Part shown: positions 52,353 to 59,988 of the stretch, in pieces
Layout of the letters: every line of letters begins with the position of its first letter
Position numbering within the stretch: position 1 is the stretch's first letter
NCBI RefSeq assembly: GCF_014645355.1
Contig: NZ_BMLS01000001.1
Span: 682,001 to 746,000 of the forward strand
Length of the DNA stretch: 64,000 nucleotides
Reading direction: 5' to 3'
DNA from: Bowmanella pacifica
GTDB lineage: Bacteria; Pseudomonadota; Gammaproteobacteria; Enterobacterales; Alteromonadaceae
Translations under genes and position numbers: made by a program
The notes under the pieces: model-generated
Databases searched by the model: none
What the model was told of the DNA's origin: nothing
What the model saw: the letters and a program-made list of their open reading frames with translations, nothing else

Positions 52353-54701
52353 TTAGAAATCCGCGCTAATGGACAAGCTGACGGTGCGCGGGGCGGACGG
52401 GAATACCGAGCCACTGTACACGCCGCTGATAAACTCCTGGTCAAACAGGTTGTTTACATTCAAACGGGCCGACAAGCCTTTCAGGCTGGGGGCGATATTG
52501 ACCAGATCCATACCCACATACAGATCCGATACGGTATAGGATGGCGCCACTTCGGCATTGTCGTAGTTAATGTATCGGTCCCCCACATAACGCAGCGACA
52601 TACCGGCACTGAGCACCTCGCCCATATAATCGGCGGCCAGTGCATACTGGGTTTTCGGCGCACCATGTACGCGGTTGCCGGCCACCACGCCCGCTTCTTC
52701 ATCCAGCGCGGCAGAGCCTGTACCTACAAAAGTTGCATCGTTGTAGGTATAAGAGCCGGACAAACTGAAGCCATTGCCCACATTGTACGAGGCCATTATT
52801 TCCAAACCATTACTGTCTATACCACCCAGGTTGTAATACACCCCGTCTACTTGGCTGAGATAGTCGATGCCTGTTACGGCACCGTCTTCGATAAACACAA
52901 TACGGTTTTCAAAGGCGATATCGTAGTAAGTGGCGGCAAACTGCAAATCACGCCCTTCGTAACGTAGACCGACTTCAATGTTTTCCGCGGTCTCAGGTTC
53001 AATGCGAGACAACTCTTCAGCGCTGGAGCCACCAACCCGATCTTTGCTGATGGCGGAGAAGTTTTCCGAATAGCCAGCAAACACTTCCAGGCCGTCAAAC
53101 GGGGTAATGTAGTTCACACCAAAGGAAAACAGCGGATCCGAGCTGGACGAATGCGACACCGCTTCATCGGTGCCAAGAGGTTGGTGATAATCTGTGTCTA
53201 CCTTGAACTTCTTCAAGCCCAAACGGGCGGTGAAGTTACCCATGTGGGCCACTTCTTCCAGGTAGTACATGGTTTCGTCAATTTCATATTCACTGATGTA
53301 CTGCACCCAGTAAGGCTTTTTATCAAAGGCCGGACCAACCAGTACATTACTGATCTTGTGCCAGTCGCGGGTACTGGACGATTCACCATCTTCAAACCAA
53401 ATGCCGCCACGCAGGCTGTGTTCTATACTGCCGGTGGTAAAGTGGTAAGCCAGATCAGCCGTCAGGCCGAGTCGGTCGTTGGTGTAATGGGTATGGCGAT
53501 AAGACATAACCGGCAGCACATTGTCGGCATAACAAGCCGGATCATTATTTTTGTTAAAGCCGATAGTGGGCACACAGCTGTCATTGGGGACTGCGGCACT
53601 GCCATCCGGATTCACAAAATAGAAACGGTCAATCTGCGCACCGCCAAACTGCGTTTCCCCGCCCAAAAACTCAGACTGGGGCTCGCCTTCACCGTCGTCT
53701 TTAATATTCACCAGATAAGGTGGCACCCAGTCACCACGGCCTTTCATACGGTGCTTGTATACCGAGGTTTGAAAATCCCAGTCACCAAAGTCTTTTTCCA
53801 CTTTGGCATAGGCAAAGGTGTTTTCACGCAGCGCACGCCAGCCATCACGATAGTATTCGTTCACCGCAGGAACATCCGTCCAGGTCATATGCAGTGAATC
53901 GTTGCGCGGATTATTGTTGTAGTCTTCCAGCGACATGGTCTCAAACTCATGTTCATTGGCGTCGTTATAAGAGATAAAACCGGTTAGCTTATAGCCGTCA
54001 ATGTCAGAGATGATCTTGGCCATGCCGTAGTCACGGGTTACTTCGGCGGCGTTGTTTATCCAGTCTTTGACCGAAGAAGAAGACGCACTGATAAAGGCAT
54101 GGGTGTTAGCAGCAATTTCACCGGTGTCGTAGCGGAAATAATATTTACGCGCATCCTGGTCACCAAAGGCCGTTACCAAGCGCATGGCCTGCTCATCAAG
54201 TGGATCGCGAGTGATAAAGTTCAGCGTGCCTCCCAAAGCTTCGTTAGAGCGAGAGCTGATATCGGCAGTGCCCTGCCCTACTTCTACGGTTTCCAGTTCC
54301 AATACATCAATATAGCGGTTAGCCTTACTGCCGCCGCCGTAACTGGAACCGCCATTGGGCAAACCGTCAATCGTCGTACCGATTTGGTTGGCACCGCCAC
54401 CGGTATTAAAGCCGCGCATAAAAATAGCCGTCAACCAATCCGAGGCACCAAAGTAGTCCCCCTGAGTAACCAGCACGCCCGGCAACTCATTGAGTACATC
54501 ATTGACCGAGGCTACCGCGGCCTGACGTTCAATCATGGTTTCTGATACATGGGATGTCGCAAAGGTCTGCTTTTGTCCTACCACAACAATTTCGTCAATA
54601 CTGGCATTGTTAGCATTGTCTGCATTTTCTTCTGCCAAGGCAGCCTGGCTGATACCCAGCGCCAAGGCTGATAAAGCAAAGCCTTTCAGGTTAATGTGCA
54701 T
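52353..54701 (-). CDS. TonB-dependent receptor linked to phospholipase C
   Basis: The 782-residue receptor has AAGGA before the ATG, a signal peptide (MHINLKGFALSALALGISQAALA), a TonB box (DEIVVVGQKQTF), a plug with VEVGQGTADISSRSNEALGGTLNFITR, and a barrel to the terminal Phe (SLSISADF). Pairing of a receptor with PLC is typical of phosphate scavenging, in which the receptor may bring in a phospho-head-group or metal. Divergent from a DeoR regulator across a 160-bp region with a Pho-box-like element and short tandem repeats. Confidence 0.92.
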   Translation of the reverse strand: MHINLKGFALSALALGISQAALAEENADNANNASIDEIVVVGQKQTFATSHVSETMIERQAAVASVNDVLNELPGVLVTQGDYFGASDWLTAIFMRGFNTGGGANQIGTTIDGLPNGGSSYGGGSKANRYIDVLELETVEVGQGTADISSRSNEALGGTLNFITRDPLDEQAMRLVTAFGDQDARKYYFRYDTGEIAANTHAFISASSSSVKDWINNAAEVTRDYGMAKIISDIDGYKLTGFISYNDANEHEFETMSLEDYNNNPRNDSLHMTWTDVPAVNEYYRDGWRALRENTFAYAKVEKDFGDWDFQTSVYKHRMKGRGDWVPPYLVNIKDDGEGEPQSEFLGGETQFGGAQIDRFYFVNPDGSAAVPNDSCVPTIGFNKNNDPACYADNVLPVMSYRHTHYTNDRLGLTADLAYHFTTGSIEHSLRGGIWFEDGESSSTRDWHKISNVLVGPAFDKKPYWVQYISEYEIDETMYYLEEVAHMGNFTARLGLKKFKVDTDYHQPLGTDEAVSHSSSSDPLFSFGVNYITPFDGLEVFAGYSENFSAISKDRVGGSSAEELSRIEPETAENIEVGLRYEGRDLQFAATYYDIAFENRIVFIEDGAVTGIDYLSQVDGVYYNLGGIDSNGLEIMASYNVGNGFSLSGSYTYNDATFVGTGSAALDEEAGVVAGNRVHGAPKTQYALAADYMGEVLSAGMSLRYVGDRYINYDNAEVAPSYTVSDLYVGMDLVNIAPSLKGLSARLNVNNLFDQEFISGVYSGSVFPSAPRTVSLSISADF

Positions 54702-54754
54702 CTGTATTCCTTAAGTGATTGTGAATGTCCGGGGCAAAGTTTTAACAACCAAAG

Positions 54755-54772
54755 ATGACAAAAACATGATGC
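54755..54772. promoter_or_regulatory. Pho-box-like element upstream of the receptor-phospholipase pair
   Basis: Read on the minus strand, GCATCAT-GTTT-TTGTCAT matches the two CTGTCAT half-sites of the PhoB box at 10 of 14 positions with the correct 4-bp spacer. It is 54 bp upstream of the receptor start. PhoB control of phospholipase C is known in Pseudomonas. Confidence 0.4.
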
Positions 54773-54784
54773 TTTTATTGCTTC

Positions 54785-54804
54785 GCATTGTTTTGCGTTG
54801 TTTT
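54785..54804. promoter_or_regulatory. Tandem 10-bp repeats, probable DeoR-family operator
   Basis: GCATTGTTTT and GCGTTGTTTT stand head to tail; two GCTTTTAT blocks (54771-54778 and 54811-54818) flank them. DeoR/GlpR regulators often bind short direct repeats, and the regulator gene begins 57 bp further on. Confidence 0.5.
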
Positions 54805-54861
54805 TTGTTGGCTTTTATCGTGCTATAAAAGAGGTAACTTATCGCTGACTCGGGAGCCCCC

Positions 54862-55632
54862 ATGACCACGGCAGAACGCTTAATCGAAGTAATGAACATT
54901 TTGCGACTGGAACAGTCCTGTTCGGTCAGTGAGCTGTCCAGTCGTTTGAATGTCACCATGGAAACCATACGCCGGGACATTCGTCATCTTGAGCGTGACG
55001 GCAATGTGGTTAAGCTGCATGGCAGCGTAAGACTGCCAGACGCCTTGCTTGAGCCCAGCTACAAGAAGCGCATCAACATGAATGCGGCACAGAAACAGGC
55101 CATTGGTGCACGGGCGGCCGACTTAGTGCAGGACCGCATGACGGTATTTATTGACTGCGGTTCCACCAGCTACTGGCTGGCCCGCACCTTAAATAATGTT
55201 CGTGGTTTGCAAGTGGTCACCAACTCGCTGGATATTACCAATGAGGTACTGGGGCGTCAGGACTGGCGCTGCGTATTTGTTGGCGGCCAGATGGATACCG
55301 ATTACCGCGCGGCCTTGGATCAGGAAGCCGTAAATCAGGCCCGGCGTTTTATACCGGATTTGTTGTTTATGTCCATCAGCGCGGTGGATGCTGAGCGGGG
55401 CTTTTTGGATTTAAATCTGCAAGAAGCCGACTTTAAACGCGCTTTGCTCAGCAATGCACGAAAAAAGATCATTCTGGCCGATGCCACTAAATTCAGTAAG
55501 GCCGGGGCTATCCTCACCGCCCATTTCCAGGACATTGATATACTGGTCTGCGATCAGATGCCGCAAGGCGAGCTTGCCGACGCCTTAAGCCAAGCCGGGG
55601 TTGAGATCATGGTTGCATCAAAGCAATTGTAA
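54862..55632 (+). CDS. DeoR/GlpR-family transcriptional regulator
   Basis: The 256-residue protein has an N-terminal DeoR helix-turn-helix (SVSELSSRLNVTMETIRRDIRHLERDGNVVKLHGSV) and the DeoRC sensor domain (VFIDCGSTSYWLARTL, VVTNSLDITN, FVGGQMD, ADATKFSKAG). These regulators sense phosphorylated sugars or glycerol phosphate. Divergence from the receptor-phospholipase operon suggests that it answers to a product of phospholipid breakdown. Confidence 0.94.
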   Translation: MTTAERLIEVMNILRLEQSCSVSELSSRLNVTMETIRRDIRHLERDGNVVKLHGSVRLPDALLEPSYKKRINMNAAQKQAIGARAADLVQDRMTVFIDCGSTSYWLARTLNNVRGLQVVTNSLDITNEVLGRQDWRCVFVGGQMDTDYRAALDQEAVNQARRFIPDLLFMSISAVDAERGFLDLNLQEADFKRALLSNARKKIILADATKFSKAGAILTAHFQDIDILVCDQMPQGELADALSQAGVEIMVASKQL

Positions 55633-55787
55633 ATACCCGGTTACATGATGCGGGTTGCGCATAGCGCAGTGAGCTGTTTCAATTCTCTCCCAATAAGCCA
55701 AAATAACTGGCTGATCTCGCTAACTTTATTTCAAGGAACAGCGACTCGCTGACGCTGTTTTAGCGTCAGGCACCTGAAGGAAAAAAG

Positions 55788-58700
55788 ATGAAAAAAACCA
55801 CTCTGGCCCTGTTATTGGGCTCACTTTCTACCCTGGCCGCCGCCCCGGCACTGGCCGGTACCAAAATGCTGCAATCTCCCACTATCAGCAGCCAGCATAT
55901 TGCCTTTGTGTACGCCGGTGATATTTACCGCGCCGATAAAAAAGGCCAAAGCGTCACCCGTCTGACCAGCCATGCAGCAGAAGAAAATCAGCCGCATTTT
56001 TCCCCGGATGGCAAATGGCTGGCTTATACCGGCGCCTATGACAACAATCAGGACGTGTATATTATTCCCACCCAGGGCGGTCAGCCGCAGCGCCTGACCT
56101 GGCATGCAGGCAGGGATGAAGTGGTTGGCTGGTCCAAAGACGGCAAGGCGGTGCTATTTACCTCTTACCGTGAAACGGCCAATGGCCGCACCGGCCAGCT
56201 TTATCAGGTGAGTGTCGAAGGCGGTCTGCCAGAGCAGATTATGCGCGCTACCGTGGCTGATGGCGATTTATCCGCCGATGGCCGCTATTTGGCTTATACG
56301 CCCCATAAACCCGCGCACCGAGACAGCAGCGGCTGGCGTAACCACCGTGGCGGCACCACCCCGCCGGTATGGATTTACGACCTTAAACGCAACAGCTACG
56401 AAGAAGTCCCTCACGGCAATTTCAGTGACACTAACCCCCTATGGGTCGGTGACAAGGTCTATTTCCTGTCTGATCGCAATAGGAGCCGCCAATTGTTTGC
56501 CTTTAACAAAGGCAAACTCAATCAGGTTACCGACAACACCCAGTGGGACATTACCAGCGCCGATGCCCACGGCGATGAGGTTATTTATGCACAGGGCGGT
56601 GAGCTCTATGTGCTGGACAGCAAAAAAGGCCGCAGCACTAAGCTGGATATCAGCCTGAATGTAGACTTGCCGCAGTGGCGCGCCGAGTGGAAAGACGCTA
56701 TGCCGTCGATGACCAACGCGGTGCTTTCTGCCACCGGCAAGCGGGTACTGATCAGCGCCAGGGGTGAGATTTTCAGCGTACCGGTAGAAGACGGTGCCAG
56801 CAAAAACCTGACCACCAGCAGCGGTAAGAACGAGCGTGACGGTCTGTGGTCACCCAGCGGTGAAGAACTGGTGTATATCACAGATGAAAAAGGTCAGTAC
56901 CAAATCGTGGTAGCCGACCAGTTTGGCCAGGAGAAGCGCCGTTTCGCCGCTACCGACAAGCCTGCCGATGTGTATCTTCGTCATATCAGCGGTGACGGCA
57001 AACATCTTATCTTCAGTGACTCCCGCCAAAAGCTGTGGTTAATGGCGCTGGACTCAGGCAAGAAAACCGAGGTGATGGAAGATATCGCCATGCTGGGTTT
57101 TGACAGTGCGGTGTCTCAAGACGGTCGCCTGCTCGCCTATACCAAACGCAACACCAACTATCTTGCCGACCTTTATCTGTACGAGATTGAAACAGGTAAA
57201 CACCACAAAATCACAGACGGTATGAGCAACAGTGCGCTGCCCGCTTTCAGCCCAGATGGTAACTACCTGTACTTTGCATCTTCTACTAATAGCGGCCCAA
57301 CGGCCTTCTTCCTGGATATGAGCACCCAGGAAAAACCGCAGCGTTTCGGCCTGTATGCCGTGGTTTTGGATAAGCAGGGTAAATCGCCACTGCTGCCCAA
57401 ACTGGCCGATGAAGAGGCCAGAGCGAACGACAGCGATAAGGATAAAGACGCCAAGGATGATAAAGATAAAAAGGACGACAAGGATAAAGCCAGTAAAGCC
57501 GCTGACCTCGATGGCGTAGCGCAGCGTGTGGTGGCCCTGCCGGTAGATAAACGTTTCTACACTAAGCTGGCGGTAGGCAGTGACAACAACCTGTATTTTG
57601 TCGAACACAGCCAGGCCGGTGCCGCGGTACAAGCCAGCGGCAACCCTGAGCGTGACGCCGATCTTAAGCGTTTTAATCTGGAAAAACGCGAAGTGCAGGA
57701 CGTAGAAAAGCAGATATTTGATATCAGCACCTCCGCTGACGGTAAAGTCCTGCTGCTGACCGGCAAAGGCAACAAGCTCAGCACCGCCAAAATCGGTGAC
57801 AGCATCAAGGCCACGCCACTTAAAACCGACGGCGTACAGGCGCTTATCGACCCAAGACAGGAATGGGCGCAAATTTTTGCCGAAGCCTGGCGTAATGAGC
57901 GCGACTATTTCTACGATGCCAATATGCATGGCCTGAACTGGCAAAAGGTTTATGAGCAATTCCTGCCGCTACTTAAGGATGTAGGACGCCGTGAAGACCT
58001 AAACTGGCTGATCCGCGAGATGATCGCGCAAATGGAAGTTGGTCATAACGTGGTATATGGCGGCGACGGTCACAAAGAAAAACCGGTGAAAGTCGGCATG
58101 CTGGGGGCGGATTTCAAGATTGAAAAAGGCCAGTACAAGATTGCCCGTATCTTTACCGGCGAGCGCTGGAATCCTGAATTACATGCACCACTGGCAGTGC
58201 CCGGCATTGATATTCAGGAAGGTGACACCCTGCACGCCATTGACGGCCAGCCACTGTCTGGCAAAGACAATATCTATCAGTTGTTAACCGGCAAGGCCAA
58301 AACCCAGGTACGTCTGTTGGTTAGCCGCAATGGTAAAGAAAAAGACGCCAAAACTGTGGTAGTGGAAACTCTCGACGGTGACCGCAAACTGCGCCACTGG
58401 CACTGGGTTGAACAAAACCGCCAGTATGTGTCGGAGAAAACCAATGGCAAGGCCGGTTATGTGTATCTACCCAACACCGCCGGTGCTGGTTACACCAACT
58501 TTAACCGCATGTTCTACGCCCAGGCGGACAAACCTGCCATGGTGATTGATGAGCGCAGTAACAGTGGCGGTCAGGCCGCTAACTACATTACCGATGTGCT
58601 GTCACGTCAGTACCTGGCCGGATGGAAATACCGCTCAGGCAGTATGGTGCTAAGCACCCCGGCCACCGCCGTCTATGGCCCCAAAGTGATGCTGATTGAC

Positions 58701-59060
58701 CAGGATGCGGGCTCCGGTGGTGACTTCCTGCCTTACAGTTTTAAACGTATGAAGCTGGGTAAAACCATAGGAAAAACTACCTGGGGTGGCCTGATTGGCG
58801 TCTCTGCTAACCGTAACTTTGTCGACGGCGGACGCTTAAATGTACCGCACTTCCGCTTCTTTACCCCCGAACATGAATGGCGGGTAGAAAACGAAGGGGT
58901 AGCACCGGATATTGATGTGGAACTGGATCCTGTGGCCGTTAACCGCGGCGAAGACCCGCAGTTGCAGCGCGCCATTGCCGAAGTGCTAAAAGATCTGGAA
59001 GGCTACAAACCAGTGCGCTTTAACCAGGCACCGGCCATGCCTAAGGAATTGGGTAAGTAA
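55788..59060 (+). CDS. Tricorn-like S41 protease, exported
   Basis: The 1090-residue protein carries a signal peptide (MKKTTLALLLGSLSTLAAAPALA), two beta-propeller domains of TolB/WD-like repeats to about residue 530, a striking Asp/Lys-rich linker (about 545-570), then the tricorn core, a PDZ domain (near 760-850) and the S41 catalytic domain. The nucleophile is Ser976 in DQDAGSGGDF; the archaeal enzyme has the same GSGGD motif. Tricorn proteases process peptides downstream of larger proteases; exported bacterial forms probably do this in the periplasm. It stands alone, with AAGGA before the ATG and a terminator behind. Confidence 0.93.
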   Translation: MKKTTLALLLGSLSTLAAAPALAGTKMLQSPTISSQHIAFVYAGDIYRADKKGQSVTRLTSHAAEENQPHFSPDGKWLAYTGAYDNNQDVYIIPTQGGQPQRLTWHAGRDEVVGWSKDGKAVLFTSYRETANGRTGQLYQVSVEGGLPEQIMRATVADGDLSADGRYLAYTPHKPAHRDSSGWRNHRGGTTPPVWIYDLKRNSYEEVPHGNFSDTNPLWVGDKVYFLSDRNRSRQLFAFNKGKLNQVTDNTQWDITSADAHGDEVIYAQGGELYVLDSKKGRSTKLDISLNVDLPQWRAEWKDAMPSMTNAVLSATGKRVLISARGEIFSVPVEDGASKNLTTSSGKNERDGLWSPSGEELVYITDEKGQYQIVVADQFGQEKRRFAATDKPADVYLRHISGDGKHLIFSDSRQKLWLMALDSGKKTEVMEDIAMLGFDSAVSQDGRLLAYTKRNTNYLADLYLYEIETGKHHKITDGMSNSALPAFSPDGNYLYFASSTNSGPTAFFLDMSTQEKPQRFGLYAVVLDKQGKSPLLPKLADEEARANDSDKDKDAKDDKDKKDDKDKASKAADLDGVAQRVVALPVDKRFYTKLAVGSDNNLYFVEHSQAGAAVQASGNPERDADLKRFNLEKREVQDVEKQIFDISTSADGKVLLLTGKGNKLSTAKIGDSIKATPLKTDGVQALIDPRQEWAQIFAEAWRNERDYFYDANMHGLNWQKVYEQFLPLLKDVGRREDLNWLIREMIAQMEVGHNVVYGGDGHKEKPVKVGMLGADFKIEKGQYKIARIFTGERWNPELHAPLAVPGIDIQEGDTLHAIDGQPLSGKDNIYQLLTGKAKTQVRLLVSRNGKEKDAKTVVVETLDGDRKLRHWHWVEQNRQYVSEKTNGKAGYVYLPNTAGAGYTNFNRMFYAQADKPAMVIDERSNSGGQAANYITDVLSRQYLAGWKYRSGSMVLSTPATAVYGPKVMLIDQDAGSGGDFLPYSFKRMKLGKTIGKTTWGGLIGVSANRNFVDGGRLNVPHFRFFTPEHEWRVENEGVAPDIDVELDPVAVNRGEDPQLQRAIAEVLKDLEGYKPVRFNQAPAMPKELGK

Positions 59061-59107
59061 GAGTTGGTTGGCCGATGAGGGTGTTTGAATTATCGGCATA
59101 ACTACTG

Positions 59108-59139
59108 AAAAAAGCTGCAACTTAGGTTGCAGCTTTTTT
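59108..59139 (+). terminator. Terminator after the tricorn-like protease
   Basis: A6-GCTGCAAC / GTTGCAGC-T6 hairpin with TTAG loop. Confidence 0.93.
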
Positions 59140-59327
59140 GTTGGTTTACGCGGTTTATATTTGAGTTCGCAAGGATTTAGTTACACGACTTCCTTGTCTT
59201 GTATGACACAACTTCCATAACGCACCAGCTCCATTTACAACAGGCATCCCGCCTGTTGCCTTTCAGACCAGTTAAAGCTGTCCAATCTGGTTCCAGACCG
59301 CCCCGCTAATGGAAATTAAATATGTTT

Positions 59328-59403
59328 CACCACAAAGGACGCGAAGTGCGCAAAGTACAATACCGGTTGTCCACTCTTCGTGTTCTTCTGAGCTTCGTGG
59401 TAG
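59328..59403. repeat. Imperfect inverted repeat of the CACGAAG type
   Basis: CACCACAAAGGACGCGAAG (about 59328-59346) is an imperfect inverted match to CTTCGTGTTCTTCTGAGCTTCGTGG at 59377-59401. A related unit, CTTCGTGAACTTCGCGTTCTTCG, lies at about 63659-63681. Such CACGAAG-rich intergenic repeats are widespread and of unknown use. Confidence 0.55.
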
Positions 59404-59520
59404 AGAAATAATTACTTGTGAATGCAGGGGATCGAAGCGGCTTGAGCCGCTTAAGGGGTGGCTTCTGGTTGATATTTGTAGGCTAACATCTGCTTTATGC
59501 CTTGAATTCAACTGGTGAAT

Positions 59521-59581
59521 GCAATAATGGTCTTGTCACCGCCCAATTCTCTCAAACTGTTTCAACAACTACGACCCCTTG
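59521..59581 (+). repeat. Left inverted repeat of the island
   Basis: This 61-bp unit matches the reverse complement of 61881-61942 at about 55 of 62 positions, including TCTTGTCACC, CCCAATTCTCTCAAACT and ACGACCCCTTG. The match continues more weakly outward to about 59429 (TTGATATTT, TAACATCTGCTT, and the AAGCGGCTT..GCCGCTTAAGGGG hairpin). Confidence 0.85.
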
Positions 59582-59585
59582 ATCA

Positions 59586-59879
59586 TTAGATGCTAACTTT
59601 CTTAAAAAGGAAATACGGTCTCCATTGGCCAATGGCTATATACTGAATGACACATATAAATATAAAAGAAGACATTGAAATCATGAGACTTAATTCAATA
59701 GGGTCTACCAAATATGGCTTAGTCATATGGTCATTAAAATAGATTACAGCATAGTCCAAGTCATTATTTAAATACGCTGTGGTCGTATGGGATATTATTG
59801 GATAAACAAAATAAGAAAGGACTAACAGGGTAAAAATATGATGTACGGCTATTAAAGCTTTAAAAAATCTATATTTCAT
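59586..59879 (-). CDS. Small two-helix membrane protein, unknown, in the island
   Basis: The 97-residue protein starts at the ATG at 59879, with AAAGG 5-9 nt upstream; the frame could extend to 59918, inside the attC-like site. It has two TM helices (FFKALIAVHHIFTLLVLSYFVYPI and LSLMISMSSFIFICVIQYIAI) with a short loop between. I do not recognise a family. It is AT-rich unlike its chromosomal neighbours. It is the second cassette-like unit after the ATPase on the same strand, only 5 bp from the left inverted repeat. A membrane effector or an immunity-type partner is possible but not shown. Confidence 0.7.
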   Translation of the reverse strand: MKYRFFKALIAVHHIFTLLVLSYFVYPIISHTTTAYLNNDLDYAVIYFNDHMTKPYLVDPIELSLMISMSSFIFICVIQYIAIGQWRPYFLFKKVSI

Positions 59880-59916
59880 ATCAACCTTTTCAAAGTTTAA
59901 ACTAAGATGTATACCC

Positions 59917-59988
59917 ACCTAACGCCTTGCTCACCGGAAAATTGGGAGCGAAGCGAGTAATTTTTCCGAGTGCAGCAACTTGTTAGGA
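59917..59988 (-). other. attC-like integron recombination site
   Basis: Read on the minus strand, the ~72-nt site begins with CCTAACAAG and ends with GCGTTAGGT, which fits the canonical GTTRRRY core. Between them, two long complementary arms (TTGCT..CGGAAAA and TTTTCCG..AGCAA) enclose an apex with AGCGAAGCGA. This architecture matches integron attC sites. The stop codon of the ATPase lies inside the first core, as is common in gene cassettes. The left-hand core is less regular (TCCTAAC). Confidence 0.62.

Larger units (their letters stand above)
59140..59585. other. Repeat-rich intergenic segment at the left side of the island
   Basis: This 446-bp stretch has no gene. It holds the ACCACRAAGG/GCGAAG-type inverted repeat (59328-59403), a GCGGCTT/GCCGC hairpin (59430-59458) and the left ~60-bp inverted repeat (59521-59581). 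Together they mark the edge of the AT-rich island. Confidence 0.6.

Noticed and set aside
57054-57959. 301-residue open frame antisense to the tricorn-like gene
   Set aside because: It lies wholly inside a well-supported gene and reads as a hydrophobic shadow translation without family motifs.
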